Counted from the stretch's first letter, positions 42,712-53,228 are shown. The stretch is 64,000 nucleotides of DNA from Enterobacter hormaechei subsp. hoffmannii (GCF_001729745.1 NZ_CP017186.1:2666001-2730000), one strand, 5' to 3'. Notes: a model not told the origin generated them from the sequence alone. Numbers and translations: made by a program.

Positions 42712-45092
42712 GGCGCCTCCCGGCAGGTCAGCGGACCGTAGGTTTGCAGCTTATGCTCGGGATTTGCGCCCACGTTCAACGTTGCGATACAGCGTTTACC
42801 GTCCGGGGTGATGACCTCCAGAGGATTCACATCGTTGAGGTTTTCCAGCCAGGCGATGCCGTCGTAGCCAACAACCGCGCTACTGCGGGACGCGCGTTTG
42901 ACCTGGCTTCCCACCGGGATCGCATTGCCCTGCGCGTCATGCAGGATCACGCTGGCAACCCGCTCCTGCTCCATCGGGAAATCCACCAGATAACCGTTAT
43001 GCCGACGAATCGCCACCCGACGCTCGGTCTCTTTCAGCCGGGTATCCGCAGGTAAGTTCAGGGTATCAATGCGGTAGCTCGCCGGGTAATAGGCGGAAAC
43101 GCCGCTGACCAGCAGATAACCTTTGTTATTGGTTTTACCAACCGGCTGGTTCTCGTAGCTGACGGGTACGTCCGGATGTCCGTCGGTGCTGATCACCACA
43201 AACGCATCGTTGATTTTGTTCGCCGCAAACAGCTCACCGTCCATCAGGACGACAGAGCCCATCGCCTCCCCCCACCAGGTCATCATCCCCTTCTCACCGT
43301 AGCCGCCGCCCTGAAGCTCAACATTGTTATTCCGCCAGCCGAGCGTGGCCTGTTGATAGTTACTCGACCGCGACTGGTTGGCCCAGGCCATGTTCCAGCT
43401 AAAGCCGCCGTCAGACGGCATCGAGTGGTTGTAGTTAATGCGTTGAGTGCTGCCTGCGTCAGGGGTGTTTTCAAAGGTGACGGCGGCACTGTCACGTTCG
43501 CCGAGGGGAACCTGCAACGACAGCGCAACCGTCCAGTCGTCCCGCTGCTGGTCACGGCTGGCCGCCAGGTAAATACTGCTTGAGCGCCACAGATTTCGGC
43601 TCCAGGAGAGGTTGAGCAGCTCGGTTTTCCGGCTGTCAAAACTCTCCACGCCGATCCACGCCGCACCGATATTGCCGTAATCACCGAGGTTAAAGGTTAA
43701 GGAGTACTGGTCGGTATTGCGGCTCAGGCTGGCAACGGGGTTATCATATTCATCATAAACGGTGGGCTGATCGTACAGGGCGAGGTTGCCGAAGCCGCGG
43801 TCGCGTCGGGTATGCTGGGTCGCTACGCTAAACTCGCTGGTGCTGTACTGATAGCCCCAGTTCATCTGGCCCCCTTCGTCGCCGCGCATCCGGCTTTGTG
43901 TATAAGACGTATTCACCACGCCAAAACGCCCGAGCTTCAGCACCGTGCCCGCGCCGCCGAGCGCCAGCGACTCCGCCCCTTCCGCATGCCCCTCCAGCGT
44001 CAGCCAGTCGGTCACCCCGTAGCGATACGATCCGCTGCCCGCCGCCGGGCCATAGTCAAAATTCTCTATACCGTAGTTGCGCCGCAGGCTACCCAGCGTC
44101 ACGGCGCCGTCGCTTAACCCCTGCTTCAGCAGATCGCTGCTGACATAAAACGGCAGCGTGGTGCTCACCTGACGTCCCAGCGCGTCGGTGGTGACCAGTA
44201 CCGCATCCCCTGCGCCGTTGATGTACGGCAGATTAGTGAGGGTAAACGGCCCCGGCTGAAGGCGGGTGGAGCCGGAACGGTAGCCATTAATAAAGAGATC
44301 GACCGAGGTCGGGACGGCCGCCTCACCGGAAAACGCCGGCAGCGGCCAGGTCACCAGATCCGGACGCAGGGAGAAGTCGCGCCCGTAGCTGATCCCGCCC
44401 ATCCGCACGCTGGTGCTCCAGCTCAGCGCATCGCTGATGACGTCCCCAACGGTCCAGGTGGTGGCATCCTCCTCGTTGGTGATCAGCAGGGTTGAGTCAT
44501 AGCGCACGTATCCTTCCTGCTGCCCGCTGCTTCCGGCGAAATTCTGTCGGGCGTACCCTGTCGAAGAAAACGAATAGTCTTCGTTGAAATAGCGGAACTC
44601 ATGCCACACCGACGCCTGGCCGCCCGTATGTTCGGTATGGTTGGTATAAACGTCGTAGTTGAGCAGCGCGCCCCGGCCATAATGCGGCTTGCTTTGCGCG
44701 CTCTGACCGCTAAACGACGTGATCCGCGCCGTAACCCAGTCCCGGGGGACCGTCAGCATGAGCCGCTGGGCGCTGCTGTCATACTCTACGCGTACCGATG
44801 AGAGCGTTGAAAGGTTCACCTCTCCGGCAGGCACATGCTCCTGCGGCAGTCCGGCGCGAAGCAAATCCGCTCCTGAAATAAACCAGGCGCCCTCGCGCTG
44901 CGTCACCGGCACCACCAGACCCGTGTCATAGTGGTTCAGCACCAGAGCGAGCTGGAATACAGCTTCGCCGTTTATCGTCCGCGCGTCCGGCGGCGGCGGT
45001 AAACTGTCGTCGCCGGTTTCGGCAAATGCGCTGGTACTGACGCAAAGCAGGATCATCATCGCCGGTTTCAGTTGACGGGCGTCGATTGCCAT
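42708..45092 (-). CDS. Outer membrane usher of archaic (Csu-type) pili
   Basis: A 794-residue usher that threads pilus subunits across the outer membrane. It has a signal peptide (about 1-24), an N-terminal chaperone-binding domain, a beta-barrel with plug (PFTLTNLPYINGAGDAVLVTTDALG), and C-terminal domains ending GPLTCREAP. CsuD-like by context. The start overlaps the chaperone stop by 25 bases. Confidence 0.92.
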   Translation of the reverse strand: MAIDARQLKPAMMILLCVSTSAFAETGDDSLPPPPDARTINGEAVFQLALVLNHYDTGLVVPVTQREGAWFISGADLLRAGLPQEHVPAGEVNLSTLSSVRVEYDSSAQRLMLTVPRDWVTARITSFSGQSAQSKPHYGRGALLNYDVYTNHTEHTGGQASVWHEFRYFNEDYSFSSTGYARQNFAGSSGQQEGYVRYDSTLLITNEEDATTWTVGDVISDALSWSTSVRMGGISYGRDFSLRPDLVTWPLPAFSGEAAVPTSVDLFINGYRSGSTRLQPGPFTLTNLPYINGAGDAVLVTTDALGRQVSTTLPFYVSSDLLKQGLSDGAVTLGSLRRNYGIENFDYGPAAGSGSYRYGVTDWLTLEGHAEGAESLALGGAGTVLKLGRFGVVNTSYTQSRMRGDEGGQMNWGYQYSTSEFSVATQHTRRDRGFGNLALYDQPTVYDEYDNPVASLSRNTDQYSLTFNLGDYGNIGAAWIGVESFDSRKTELLNLSWSRNLWRSSSIYLAASRDQQRDDWTVALSLQVPLGERDSAAVTFENTPDAGSTQRINYNHSMPSDGGFSWNMAWANQSRSSNYQQATLGWRNNNVELQGGGYGEKGMMTWWGEAMGSVVLMDGELFAANKINDAFVVISTDGHPDVPVSYENQPVGKTNNKGYLLVSGVSAYYPASYRIDTLNLPADTRLKETERRVAIRRHNGYLVDFPMEQERVASVILHDAQGNAIPVGSQVKRASRSSAVVGYDGIAWLENLNDVNPLEVITPDGKRCIATLNVGANPEHKLQTYGPLTCREAP

Positions 45093-45832
45093 TGCGTATC
45101 CCTGGCATTAATTTGCGCGCTCATCCGATTCGGCTGATAAATCCCTGCCGGAAGCGGCCAGCTTCGGGTGCTGCCTGGCAGCACATAACCCAGCAGCCCC
45201 TCGGCAACCGTGCGTTTTTGCCCGCCCTGCTCAACCGCAACCTGGCTGAGCCTGACGTGAACGTTTCCCTGATTGCGGACCTCAAGCGCGGGTTTCCCCT
45301 CCTCCTGAATGACCCGCCAGTTGAGCTGCTGAGTGTTCGCCTGCGCGTGATGCTCACCTTCGTTGAGGGTGGGGATCCCCTGTCCATAAACAAATAAGGG
45401 AATGGAATAGCGCATTTGCAGTTTGAGGCCCATAGACGGTTCCGCTTTGGCATCCGGCTGGGGAATCTCATCCACAATGATGCGGTAGGCTTGCTCGACG
45501 CCGGACGGGATCGTCCCCTGCTTAATCAGGCGAATAAGCTGTTTACTGCCCTTAGCGATAGTCACGATCGGCGGGCTGGCGACCACATCCTGCTGGGCGG
45601 TGTAACGCTCATATCCGCCCTCCTGTTTCCAGCGCACAATGCGTATCTGCATTGTCGTGGCGCTGTTGCCCTGATTCTGGATCCACAATTCAGTTGCTCT
45701 GGCGTCTGCCGAAAGCCACGGATCGATAGGCCAAAGAAGAATGGTTGCGGCTGCTTGCGCCTTAACCGCTGTAAGGGCCGTTATCCCCAACAGACTCAAC
45801 AGGCCTGACCGCCTGAAAAATGGCTTCATCAA
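45068..45832 (-). CDS. Periplasmic pilus chaperone (CsuC-like)
   Basis: A 254-residue PapD-family chaperone with signal peptide (cut near AQA-AATI). Strand G1 region YTAQQDVVASPPIVTIAKGS and the following KQLIRLIKQG hold the conserved residues that anchor subunit C-termini. It donates a strand to complete SCPU-domain subunits. It lies 13 bases downstream of a pilin gene and overlaps the usher gene. Confidence 0.92.
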   Translation of the reverse strand: MMKPFFRRSGLLSLLGITALTAVKAQAAATILLWPIDPWLSADARATELWIQNQGNSATTMQIRIVRWKQEGGYERYTAQQDVVASPPIVTIAKGSKQLIRLIKQGTIPSGVEQAYRIIVDEIPQPDAKAEPSMGLKLQMRYSIPLFVYGQGIPTLNEGEHHAQANTQQLNWRVIQEEGKPALEVRNQGNVHVRLSQVAVEQGGQKRTVAEGLLGYVLPGSTRSWPLPAGIYQPNRMSAQINARDTQWQSTPVN

Positions 45833-45845
45833 TGCTCTCCCTTTC

Positions 45846-46391
45846 CTACCATGACAAGGTCACGGTGAGTTGATCTGAATACGTTCCTGACGGGCTAAAC
45901 CCGGTCAAAAGCGCGACGCCAAAAAGAGGCAGCGCGATGTTATTGCTGTTGGTATAGGTAATCGGTATTGCCTGGTTAACCCCAATTTCACTGTTTGCGG
46001 CCAGAGAGCTGCTGCTGTAGAGCCGGTAACCGACCACCTCTGTCCCGCCTGAACGCGTCATCCGCCGCACAGAGCTATAATTCTGACCGCCATTAATGCT
46101 CATACTTAGCGCCACACCCGGTGTGCAGGCGATGGACAACGCGCCGTCGGCAACAAAGCTGGTGCTGACCGGTGCGCTCTCCACGCCGCTGCGGGTCCCG
46201 AAATTCAGCGTACCGAAACGCCCGCCGGTGCCGGTGCTCACCGAGCATCCAGGCACAACCGTCGCGCTCACCCTGAATGACTGAGACGTCACCGCCCCGG
46301 CGTCTGGGATCAACATCAGCCCGACCAACAGGGTCAAAAAAGGGTGCACGACGCCCTCTGCGCTGTCGCGCAGACATAACAATGCCTTCAT
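45846..46391 (-). CDS. SCPU-domain minor pilin
   Basis: A 181-residue spore-coat-U domain subunit with conserved cysteines (VVPGCSVSTG and SIACTPGVAL) and a C-terminal STYSDQLTVTLSW-like chaperone-binding strand (here SGTYSDQLTVTLSW). Signal peptide ends near DAGA. The annotated ATG has no good ribosome site; an in-frame GTG 14 codons later (VHPFLTLLVG) is preceded by AGAGGG and could be the true start. It sits seven bases after the main pilin gene. Confidence 0.85.
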   Translation of the reverse strand: MKALLCLRDSAEGVVHPFLTLLVGLMLIPDAGAVTSQSFRVSATVVPGCSVSTGTGGRFGTLNFGTRSGVESAPVSTSFVADGALSIACTPGVALSMSINGGQNYSSVRRMTRSGGTEVVGYRLYSSSSLAANSEIGVNQAIPITYTNSNNIALPLFGVALLTGFSPSGTYSDQLTVTLSW

Positions 46392-46398
46392 GGCTGAA

Positions 46399-46971
46399 TC
46401 AGTAGGTGACGCTGACGTTAATCGTGTCGGTATAGGTTCCCGGTACGACCGTCACGCTATTGCCGCCGCCCGTAATGCGTGCATAGAGGGTGTAGCTATC
46501 CACCCCACCCGCAGTAGAGGCGACCGGCAACGCGGCATTGTTCGCAACCACGTTGTTGTAACCGCTATCGCTGAACAGGCTGTAGGCAACGCCCTGCGCC
46601 GCATTGGCGGTGTTGACCAGATAGCGGCCCGGCGTACCTGGGGTGCCGACAACGGTTCCGGGTGCGGTAGCGTTAGTGTTGCCGGTGATCGCCACCGTGT
46701 AACTGGCAGTGGTACATTGAATGGTAAAGGTGTTTCCTCCGCTGGCACCGGTTAACTGGGTTGTCAGGGTGGAGAATGTTGCAGGATGAGTGCCGAAATC
46801 GAGCGTCCCGAAGTTAATGCCGTTTTGCGTTGGCGAGCCGTTGATCAAGCAGCCGTTGGTCAGCGTCAACGTCGCGCCGATAGTGCCGCTACTGGTGACC
46901 GCGAGAGCCTGACCGACCGTTGCCGCCGTCAGCAGCGTTCCCGCGCAGATAAAAAGAAGTTTTCTTTTCAT
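46399..46971 (-). CDS. SCPU-domain major pilin (CsuA/B-like)
   Basis: A 190-residue secreted subunit with a clear signal peptide (about 1-24, cut after GQALA). One SCPU domain has cysteines in TNGCLING and TIQCTTAS and ends GTYTDTINVSVTY. First gene of a five-gene operon (pilin, pilin, chaperone, usher, tip), so probably the main rod subunit of an archaic chaperone-usher pilus. Such pili support biofilm formation on abiotic surfaces in Acinetobacter. Confidence 0.88.
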   Translation of the reverse strand: MKRKLLFICAGTLLTAATVGQALAVTSSGTIGATLTLTNGCLINGSPTQNGINFGTLDFGTHPATFSTLTTQLTGASGGNTFTIQCTTASYTVAITGNTNATAPGTVVGTPGTPGRYLVNTANAAQGVAYSLFSDSGYNNVVANNAALPVASTAGGVDSYTLYARITGGGNSVTVVPGTYTDTINVSVTY

Positions 46972-47398
46972 TTACCACCCTCCAGAAGAAATATAGGTTC
47001 GCTTGCCATATTTTATTCATACTGTTCAGTATGTTAGCCCCGCTTAAACATTCCCCGGCGCGGTTACTGAGAATTTAGTTTATGGTTAGCACTTCAACCA
47101 CTTTCATCAAAAAGAGGGCAACCCCGCTCGAATTAACAGGTTATTAACAAACATTACAAAGGGTTAGCAAAAAAAAATGGGCATTATTCTTGCTTAACTT
47201 GAGGATATATCGCCTGTAGTGTGATCTGAGTCACAATATATCGTCATGATAAAAACAACGAATTTCATAAAAATTAAAAACAAGTTGTAACTCACGCAGC
47301 TTTACTTCAATTTATGCCCCGAATATTTTCCTGCGCTTAAATAAAAATTTTGTATGCATTGACGCAGGAAACTCTTTTAGCGCATAGAGGATCTTTTT
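46972..47398. promoter_or_regulatory. Divergent control region between the pilus operon and the symporter
   Basis: An AT-rich 427-base gap. It holds a perfect palindrome CATACTG-TT-CAGTATG at 47018-47033, 47 bases before the pilin ATG, and a strong CRP site near 47227. Both flanking units must be expressed from here. No gene was seen inside. Confidence 0.6.
47217..47238 (+). promoter_or_regulatory. CRP site upstream of the dicarboxylate symporter
   Basis: TGTGATCTGAGTCACA (47220-47235) is TGTGA-N6-TCACA, an ideal CRP core. It lies about 170 bases upstream of the symporter start, as expected for a catabolite-controlled C4-dicarboxylate transporter, and about 255 bases from the pilin start. 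Confidence 0.8.
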
Positions 47399-48658
47399 GT
47401 GGCAAGTGCAAACAAACTCACGCTCTTCATCGTGATTTTCATGCTGGCGGGCATTCTTTCCGGTGCGGCGATCCATGAGTATGCTTCGCCCGACGCGATA
47501 CAGGCCTGGTCGGAGAACATCACCCTGCTGACCGATATTTTCCTGCGGCTGATCAAGATGGTGATAGCCCCGCTGGTGTTCAGCACCCTGACGGTGGGCA
47601 TTATGAGGCTGGGTGAAACGTCTACGATTGGGCGCGTCGGGGGTAAAGCGATGGTGTGGTTTATCAGCTCATCCGTACTTTCCATTCTGGTGGGGCTGTT
47701 TATTGTTACCCTTGAACAACCCGGCAGCGGTCTGAACCTGAGCATTCCGACAGAGACGGTTGATACCGGCCTGGCCGTGAGCGGGATGTCGCTGAAAGCC
47801 TTCCTGTCACACACCATTCCAACCAGCATTGCCGGCGCGATGGCGAACAATGAGATCCTGCAAATTGTGGTCTTCTCGATGTTCTTCGGCATTGGCGGCG
47901 CGTCACTGGGCCAAAAATTCAACGCCCCGCTGGTCGCGGCGCTGGATGTGGTATCCCACATTATGCTGAAGGTGACGGGCTACGTGATGTACGTTGCGCC
48001 GCTGGCCATTTTCGCGGCGATTTCGTCCGTCATTGCCACCCAGGGGCTGGGCATTTTGCTGAACTATGCCTCGTTTATTGGCGGTTATTATGTGGCGATC
48101 CTCCTGACCTGTCTGGTATTGCTGGCCGTGGGTTACATGGTACTGAAGAAAGAGATTTTCCGTCTGGTGGCGATGCTGAAAGATCCGGTGCTGGTGGCGT
48201 TTACCACCAGCAGCTCTGAAGCGGCATACCCAAAAACGCTGGAGCAGTTAGCGCGCTTTGGTTGTTCACGGAATATCGCCTCTTTCGTCCTGCCGATCGG
48301 CTACTCGTTTAACCTGGTCGGCTCCATGGTGTACTGCTCGTTCGCCTCAATGTTTATTGCCCAGGCGTACAACATTCACCTGAGTTTTACCGAGGTGACG
48401 GTGCTGATGTTAACGCTGATGCTGGCCTCGAAGGGCATTGCGGGCGTACCGCGCTCGTCGCTGGTGGTGCTGGCGGCAACCATTCCAGGCTTTAACATTC
48501 CGGTAGCCGGGATCCTGCTGCTGATGGGGATTGACCATTTCCTGGATATGGGCCGATCGGCCATTAACGTGCTGGGGAACGGGATTGCGACGGCGATGCT
48601 GTCGCAGAATGAAGGGGCGCGGGAAGCGGAGGCAGAGCTGGTGGAGCAGGAGGCGTAA
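47399..48658 (+). CDS. Dicarboxylate/amino acid:cation symporter (DAACS family)
   Basis: A 419-residue member of the DctA/GltP family, with about eight membrane segments and two re-entrant loops. The serine-rich loop is AFTTSSSEAAYPKTLEQL and the second half has GYSFNLVGSMVYCSFASMF and GIAGVPRSSLVVLAA, the substrate and sodium-site regions. The start is GTG (47399), with AGAGGA seven bases upstream. It lies beside the aspartate receptor gene cluster, so aspartate or C4-dicarboxylates are plausible substrates, but the specificity is not shown. Confidence 0.9.
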   Translation: MASANKLTLFIVIFMLAGILSGAAIHEYASPDAIQAWSENITLLTDIFLRLIKMVIAPLVFSTLTVGIMRLGETSTIGRVGGKAMVWFISSSVLSILVGLFIVTLEQPGSGLNLSIPTETVDTGLAVSGMSLKAFLSHTIPTSIAGAMANNEILQIVVFSMFFGIGGASLGQKFNAPLVAALDVVSHIMLKVTGYVMYVAPLAIFAAISSVIATQGLGILLNYASFIGGYYVAILLTCLVLLAVGYMVLKKEIFRLVAMLKDPVLVAFTTSSSEAAYPKTLEQLARFGCSRNIASFVLPIGYSFNLVGSMVYCSFASMFIAQAYNIHLSFTEVTVLMLTLMLASKGIAGVPRSSLVVLAATIPGFNIPVAGILLLMGIDHFLDMGRSAINVLGNGIATAMLSQNEGAREAEAELVEQEA

Positions 48659-48670
48659 AGATACAAAAGA

Positions 48671-48749
48671 GCCGGGTGGCGCTGACGCGTACCCGGCCTA
48701 CGTGTTCGAACCATTTGTAGGCCGGGTAAGGCGAAGTCGCCACCCGGCA
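48671..48749. repeat. Pair of inverted REP elements (BIME)
   Basis: Two REP palindromes face each other: 48671-48702 (GCCGGGTGGCGC ... ACCCGGCCTACG) and 48717-48749 (GTAGGCCGGGTAAGGCG ... CGCCACCCGGCA). They fill the gap between the convergent symporter and cheW genes. Confidence 0.9.
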
Positions 48750-48754
48750 TTATT

Positions 48755-49258
48755 TTATGCCACGTGATTCGCCGCAATATCCAGCAGCGCCATCTCTTCG
48801 CTGTTCAGCAGCTTCTCAATATTCACCAGAATCAGCATACGCTCGCCGAGCGCACCCAGCCCTGTCAGGTATTCCGTCGACAGCGTGACCGCAAACTCCG
48901 GCGCAGGACGGATTTGATCGGCGGTCAGCGACAGCACATCTGACACGCCGTCCACCACAATCCCCACCACGCGCTGCCCCAGATTCAGAACAATCACCAC
49001 CGTGTTATCGTTGTACTCCACATCGCCCTGGCTGAACTTCACGCGCAGATCCACGATAGGCACAATCACACCGCGCAGGTTGGTCACACCCTTGATAAAC
49101 GCTGGCGTATTCGCGATGCGCGTTACCTGATCGTACCCGCGAATTTCCTGCACTTTCAGGATGTCGATACCGTACTCTTCATCACCTAAAGTGAAAACCA
49201 GGAATTCCTGCCCAGATGGCTCGCCCGCCAGTTTCGTTACGTTACTCATACCGGTCAT
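48755..49258 (-). CDS. cheW: Chemotaxis coupling protein CheW
   Basis: CheW links receptors to CheA. The 167-residue protein has the E. coli length and the two-lobed SH3-like fold with [23 protein letters not shown] and [19 protein letters not shown]. It is last in the motA-motB-cheA-cheW unit, 19 bases after cheA. Confidence 0.97.
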   Translation of the reverse strand: MTGMSNVTKLAGEPSGQEFLVFTLGDEEYGIDILKVQEIRGYDQVTRIANTPAFIKGVTNLRGVIVPIVDLRVKFSQGDVEYNDNTVVIVLNLGQRVVGIVVDGVSDVLSLTADQIRPAPEFAVTLSTEYLTGLGALGERMLILVNIEKLLNSEEMALLDIAANHVA

Positions 49259-49277
49259 GTTATTACCTTTTACTTAA

Positions 49278-51287
49278 TCAGGCGGCTGTGTTCGCCACAC
49301 GTTGTTCACGATTTAATCCCTGAAGTGCCGATACATCGACGATCAGCGCGACGCTACCATCACCCAGGATGGTGGCAGCAGAGATCCCCGGCACTTTGCG
49401 GTAGTTACTTTCCAGGTTCTTAACCACCACCTGATGCTGACCAATCAGCTGATCGACCAGCAGCGCGTAGCGGCGTCCGGCGCTTTGCAGGATCACAACG
49501 ATACCCTGCGTGGCCTCGGTTTTTGCCCCGTCCACTTCGAACACTTTCCACAGTTCCACCAGCGGCAGGTACTCGCCGCGCACTTCGAGCACGCGCTCGC
49601 CGCCCGCCAGCGGATGCAGATCTTCTTCGCGCGGCTGGAGGGATTCCATCACCGCGTTCAGCGGCAGAATAAAGACTTCGTCCGCCACTTTAACGGACAT
49701 GCCGTCAAGAATGGCCAGCGTCAGCGGCAACAGGATACGGATCGTGGTGCCCGCGCCCTGCTTAGACTGGATCTCAACGTGACCGCCCATCTCCTGAATG
49801 TTACGTTTCACCACGTCCATGCCCACGCCGCGGCCGGAAACGTCGGTGACCTGCTCTGCGGTTGAGAAGCCCGGGGCAAAAATCAGCATGCCCACTTCTT
49901 CGTCAGTCATGTTTTCGTTGACCGCCATGCCCTGCGAAATCGCCTTCGCCAGAATGCGCTCGCGGTTCAGGCCCGCGCCGTCATCGGTCACTTCGATGCA
50001 GATGTTGCCGCCCTGATGTTCTGCTGACAGGATCAGGTTGCCCACTGGCGATTTTCCGGCTGCCACGCGGTTTTCCGGCAGCTCAATGCCGTGGTCGAGG
50101 CTGTTACGCACCAGGTGCGTTAACGGGTCGATAATGCGTTCAATCAGGCTCTTATCCAGCTCGGTGGAGCTGCCCATCAGCGTGAGTTCGATCTGTTTGT
50201 TGAGCTTGCTGGCCAGGTCGCGCACCAGGCGCGGGAAGCGGCTGAAGACATATTCCATCGGCATCATGCGGATGGACATCACCGATTCCTGCAAATCGCG
50301 GGCGTTACGTTGTAACTGGCCCATGCTGGTGATGAGATCGCCGTGGGTCACCGGGTCCAGCTCGTTGGAGCGCTGGGCCAGCATCGACTGGGTGATCACC
50401 AGTTCACCCACCAGGTTGATCAGCTGATCCACTTTCTCCACCGCCACGCGAATGCTCGTTGACTCGCTGGAGCGCGCCGCCGGTTTTTCACCGCGGGCCG
50501 GGGCGGCCGTCTCTTTGGGCACGGCTTTCAGTGCAGGGGCAGCGGCAACTACCGCAGGGGCAATTTCTGCCGGCGCGGGTACTTCAACGGCCGCCGCCTC
50601 GGTTTCAAACGCAATTTGATCCGCTTCAATCACGAAGCACAGCACCGCCACAATGTCATCCTGACCGATCCCGCCGTCGAGCGTCGCGGCCAGGCTGTCT
50701 TTACCCTTCACCACGTTGCTGAGCGTCGCCAGGTTACCCAGCTCCTCTTCCAGCAGGTTGACCTCGTTCTCTTTCAGCCGTGACAGCACTACGCGCAATT
50801 TTCCTGCGGGCGCATCAGGCGCACTGTCTGGTTTGGCCGCGGCGTCAACAACGCTCAGTTTTGCCGCAGGGACAACGGGCGCAGACGCCTCACCTTTGGC
50901 TTCCAGCGCTAACTGACGCAGCGCGTTGCAGATGTATTCAAAGCTGGCGGCATCAGGCTCTGCCGAACTTTTATAGGCGTCGAGCTGTTCCTGCATAATA
51001 TCTTTCGTTTCCAAAAACAGGTTGATAATGTCGGTATTGAGCTGCATCTCACCGCGTCGTGCTTCATCCAGCAGGTTTTCCATTAAATGGGTCGTTTCCT
51101 GCAAAATGGTAAATCCAAACGTTCCGGCTCCGCCTTTAATGGAATGCGCCGCACGGAAGATGGCGTTGAGCTGTTCTGAGTCCGGTGCCTCGGGCACCAG
51201 ATCCAGCAAATGTTGCTCCATATCGGCCAACAATTCGTCGGCTTCATCAAAAAATGTCTGGTAAAAATCGGTAATATCCATGCTCAC
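49278..51287 (-). CDS. cheA: Chemotaxis histidine kinase CheA
   Basis: CheA phosphorylates itself and passes phosphate to CheY and CheB. The 669-residue protein has the Hpt domain with His48 ([15 protein letters not shown]), a CheY-binding P2 domain, a linker rich in Ala, Pro and Val (about 230-270), dimerisation, kinase ([21 protein letters not shown]) and CheW-like domains. It is about 15 residues longer than E. coli, mostly in the linkers. It starts four bases after motB. Confidence 0.97.
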   Translation of the reverse strand: MSMDITDFYQTFFDEADELLADMEQHLLDLVPEAPDSEQLNAIFRAAHSIKGGAGTFGFTILQETTHLMENLLDEARRGEMQLNTDIINLFLETKDIMQEQLDAYKSSAEPDAASFEYICNALRQLALEAKGEASAPVVPAAKLSVVDAAAKPDSAPDAPAGKLRVVLSRLKENEVNLLEEELGNLATLSNVVKGKDSLAATLDGGIGQDDIVAVLCFVIEADQIAFETEAAAVEVPAPAEIAPAVVAAAPALKAVPKETAAPARGEKPAARSSESTSIRVAVEKVDQLINLVGELVITQSMLAQRSNELDPVTHGDLITSMGQLQRNARDLQESVMSIRMMPMEYVFSRFPRLVRDLASKLNKQIELTLMGSSTELDKSLIERIIDPLTHLVRNSLDHGIELPENRVAAGKSPVGNLILSAEHQGGNICIEVTDDGAGLNRERILAKAISQGMAVNENMTDEEVGMLIFAPGFSTAEQVTDVSGRGVGMDVVKRNIQEMGGHVEIQSKQGAGTTIRILLPLTLAILDGMSVKVADEVFILPLNAVMESLQPREEDLHPLAGGERVLEVRGEYLPLVELWKVFEVDGAKTEATQGIVVILQSAGRRYALLVDQLIGQHQVVVKNLESNYRKVPGISAATILGDGSVALIVDVSALQGLNREQRVANTAA

Positions 51288-51291
51288 GCTA

Positions 51292-52221
51292 TCACCTCGG
51301 ATTGGCTGGTGGCGATGTTGGAACGGCAGCCGAAGGGACGGCCCCAGGCTGTTTTAAATCGTCCAGTGACTCATTCTGACTTTCGGCGTTTTCATGCAGG
51401 ATGGCCTGCTCCGCCTGCTGGTTCAGCACTAAAAGACTGATACGACGGTTGATGGCGTCATCCGGTCCGCGGTCGGTCAGGCGCATGGTTGCAGCCATGC
51501 CGACCACGCGCAGGACCTTGCCATCATCAAGCCCACCCGCCACCAGCTCGCGACGCGAGGCGTTGGCGCGATCGGCAGAAAGCTCCCAGTTGCTGTATCC
51601 CTTCTCTCCCGTGGCGTACGGGAAATCATCCGTGTGACCGGAGAGGCTAACGCGGTTCGGAATGCCGTTCAGCACCGGTGCAATCGCGCGCAGAATATCT
51701 CGCATGTAGGGCTCCACGTCGGCACTGCCGGTTTTGAACATCGGTCGGTTCTGGCTGTCGATGATCTGAATACGCAGCCCTTCCTGCACCAGGTCAATTT
51801 TCAGATGCGGACGCAGCGCGCGCAGTTTAGGGTCCGCCTCAATCAGCTGATCCAGGTCACCGCGCAGTTTTTTCAGGCGCGCCTGCTCCATCCGTTTTTT
51901 CAGCTCATCGATGTTAGGCTGTTTTTTCACTTCGCCCTGCTGCTGGGTGTAATCGTCACCGCCGCCGGGGATCGGGCTGTCGCTGTTCGATATGCGCGGC
52001 CCGCCGGTGACCGCCGTCGCCAGCGGCGTTCTGAAATATTCCGCAATCTGAATAAGCTCTTTCGGGCTGGAGATGGAGATCAGCCACATCACCAGAAAGA
52101 AGGCCATCATAGCGGTCATAAAGTCGGCGTACGCGATCTTCCATGAGCCGTGAGAACCGTGCCCGTGCCCCTTATGCTTGCGTTTTTTTACGATGACGAT
52201 CGGATGGGACTGGTTTTTCAT
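51292..52221 (-). CDS. motB: Flagellar motor stator protein MotB
   Basis: MotB anchors the stator to peptidoglycan. The 309-residue protein has one membrane segment with the proton-carrying Asp33 ([18 protein letters not shown]) and a C-terminal OmpA-like domain ([24 protein letters not shown]). It overlaps motA by four bases. Confidence 0.97.
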   Translation of the reverse strand: MKNQSHPIVIVKKRKHKGHGHGSHGSWKIAYADFMTAMMAFFLVMWLISISSPKELIQIAEYFRTPLATAVTGGPRISNSDSPIPGGGDDYTQQQGEVKKQPNIDELKKRMEQARLKKLRGDLDQLIEADPKLRALRPHLKIDLVQEGLRIQIIDSQNRPMFKTGSADVEPYMRDILRAIAPVLNGIPNRVSLSGHTDDFPYATGEKGYSNWELSADRANASRRELVAGGLDDGKVLRVVGMAATMRLTDRGPDDAINRRISLLVLNQQAEQAILHENAESQNESLDDLKQPGAVPSAAVPTSPPANPR

Positions 52222-53105
52222 GCGTCCTCAGTTGTCGTCTGTTGGTTGGGGTTTTTCACCGCGCGCACGTGCTCTTCCAGTTCGATAAACGACGGACGTT
52301 CGCTGGAGTAGAGCGTCTTACGACCAAATTCGACGGCGATCGGTGGCGCATAACCGTTGAGGTTTGAGAGCAGCGTAATTTTCACGCACTGCATCATTTT
52401 GGTGGTTTCAGCGCTCTTCTGGCGCAGCACGCTCGCCAGCGGGGAGATAAAGCCGTATGCCAGTAAAATACCAAGGAACGTCCCCACCATCGCGTGGGCA
52501 ATCAGGGCGCCCAGTTCAGCCGCCGGGCGATCCGCCGAGGCCAGGGCATGAACGACGCCCATGACCGCCGCCACTATACCGAACGCCGGAAGCGAGTCGC
52601 CCACCAGCGCCAGGCTGTTGGCCGGAACTTCGGATTCGCTCTCGTGGGTTTCGATCTCTTCGTCCATCAGGGCTTCAATTTCGAAGGTGTTCATGTTGCC
52701 GCTGATGATCAGTCGCAGGTAATCGACGATAAAATCGAGCATCATCGCGTCAGCCAGAATACGCGGGTAGCTGGCGAAAATTTCGCTCTCTTTCGGGTTT
52801 TCAATGTCCCGCTCCAGCGAGAACATTCCTTGCTGACGTGACTTCGCCATCAGGCGATAGAGCAGCGCCAGAAGATCCATATACATGCTTTTGGTGTATT
52901 TCGAGCGACGAAACAGCAGCGGAATCGCCTTCAGCGTGCCCTTGATCGATTTACCGTTGTTACCAACGATAAAAGCCCCTACCCCTGCACCGCCGATGAT
53001 GACAAGTTCAGCCGGTTGATAGAGTGCTCCAAGGTGCCCGCCGGTCATCATGTAACCGCCGAAAACTGTACCGAGAACTACCAGGTAACCTAATAAGATA
53101 AGCAC
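52218..53105 (-). CDS. motA: Flagellar motor stator protein MotA
   Basis: MotA forms the proton channel with MotB and drives rotor rotation. The 295-residue protein has four membrane segments and the conserved cytoplasmic loop with charged residues ([20 protein letters not shown]), plus the proline-bearing [14 protein letters not shown]. It is the first gene of the motAB-cheAW operon. I could not place a convincing sigma-28 promoter in the 123-base gap after flhC. Confidence 0.97.
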   Translation of the reverse strand: MLILLGYLVVLGTVFGGYMMTGGHLGALYQPAELVIIGGAGVGAFIVGNNGKSIKGTLKAIPLLFRRSKYTKSMYMDLLALLYRLMAKSRQQGMFSLERDIENPKESEIFASYPRILADAMMLDFIVDYLRLIISGNMNTFEIEALMDEEIETHESESEVPANSLALVGDSLPAFGIVAAVMGVVHALASADRPAAELGALIAHAMVGTFLGILLAYGFISPLASVLRQKSAETTKMMQCVKITLLSNLNGYAPPIAVEFGRKTLYSSERPSFIELEEHVRAVKNPNQQTTTEDA

Positions 53106-53172
53106 GACATCATCCTTCCGCTAGTGACTATGGCAGGACGTTCATTTCGAGCGCGTGACCTGAACGCAGGGT

Positions 53173-53205
53173 AAAAAAAAGCAGCGGTAATCGCTTACCG
53201 CTGCT
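53173..53205 (-). terminator. Intrinsic terminator after flhC
   Basis: AGCAGCGGTAA (53180-53190) pairs perfectly with TTACCGCTGCT (53195-53205) around TCGC, followed on the minus strand by eight T residues. It separates flhDC from motA. Confidence 0.95.
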
Positions 53206-53228
53206 GGAATCTTGCCCACAGGTTCGGG

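Noticed and set aside
53106..53228. Sigma-28 promoter for motA
   Set aside because: Only a poor GCCATAGT -10-like match without a -35 at the right distance was found.
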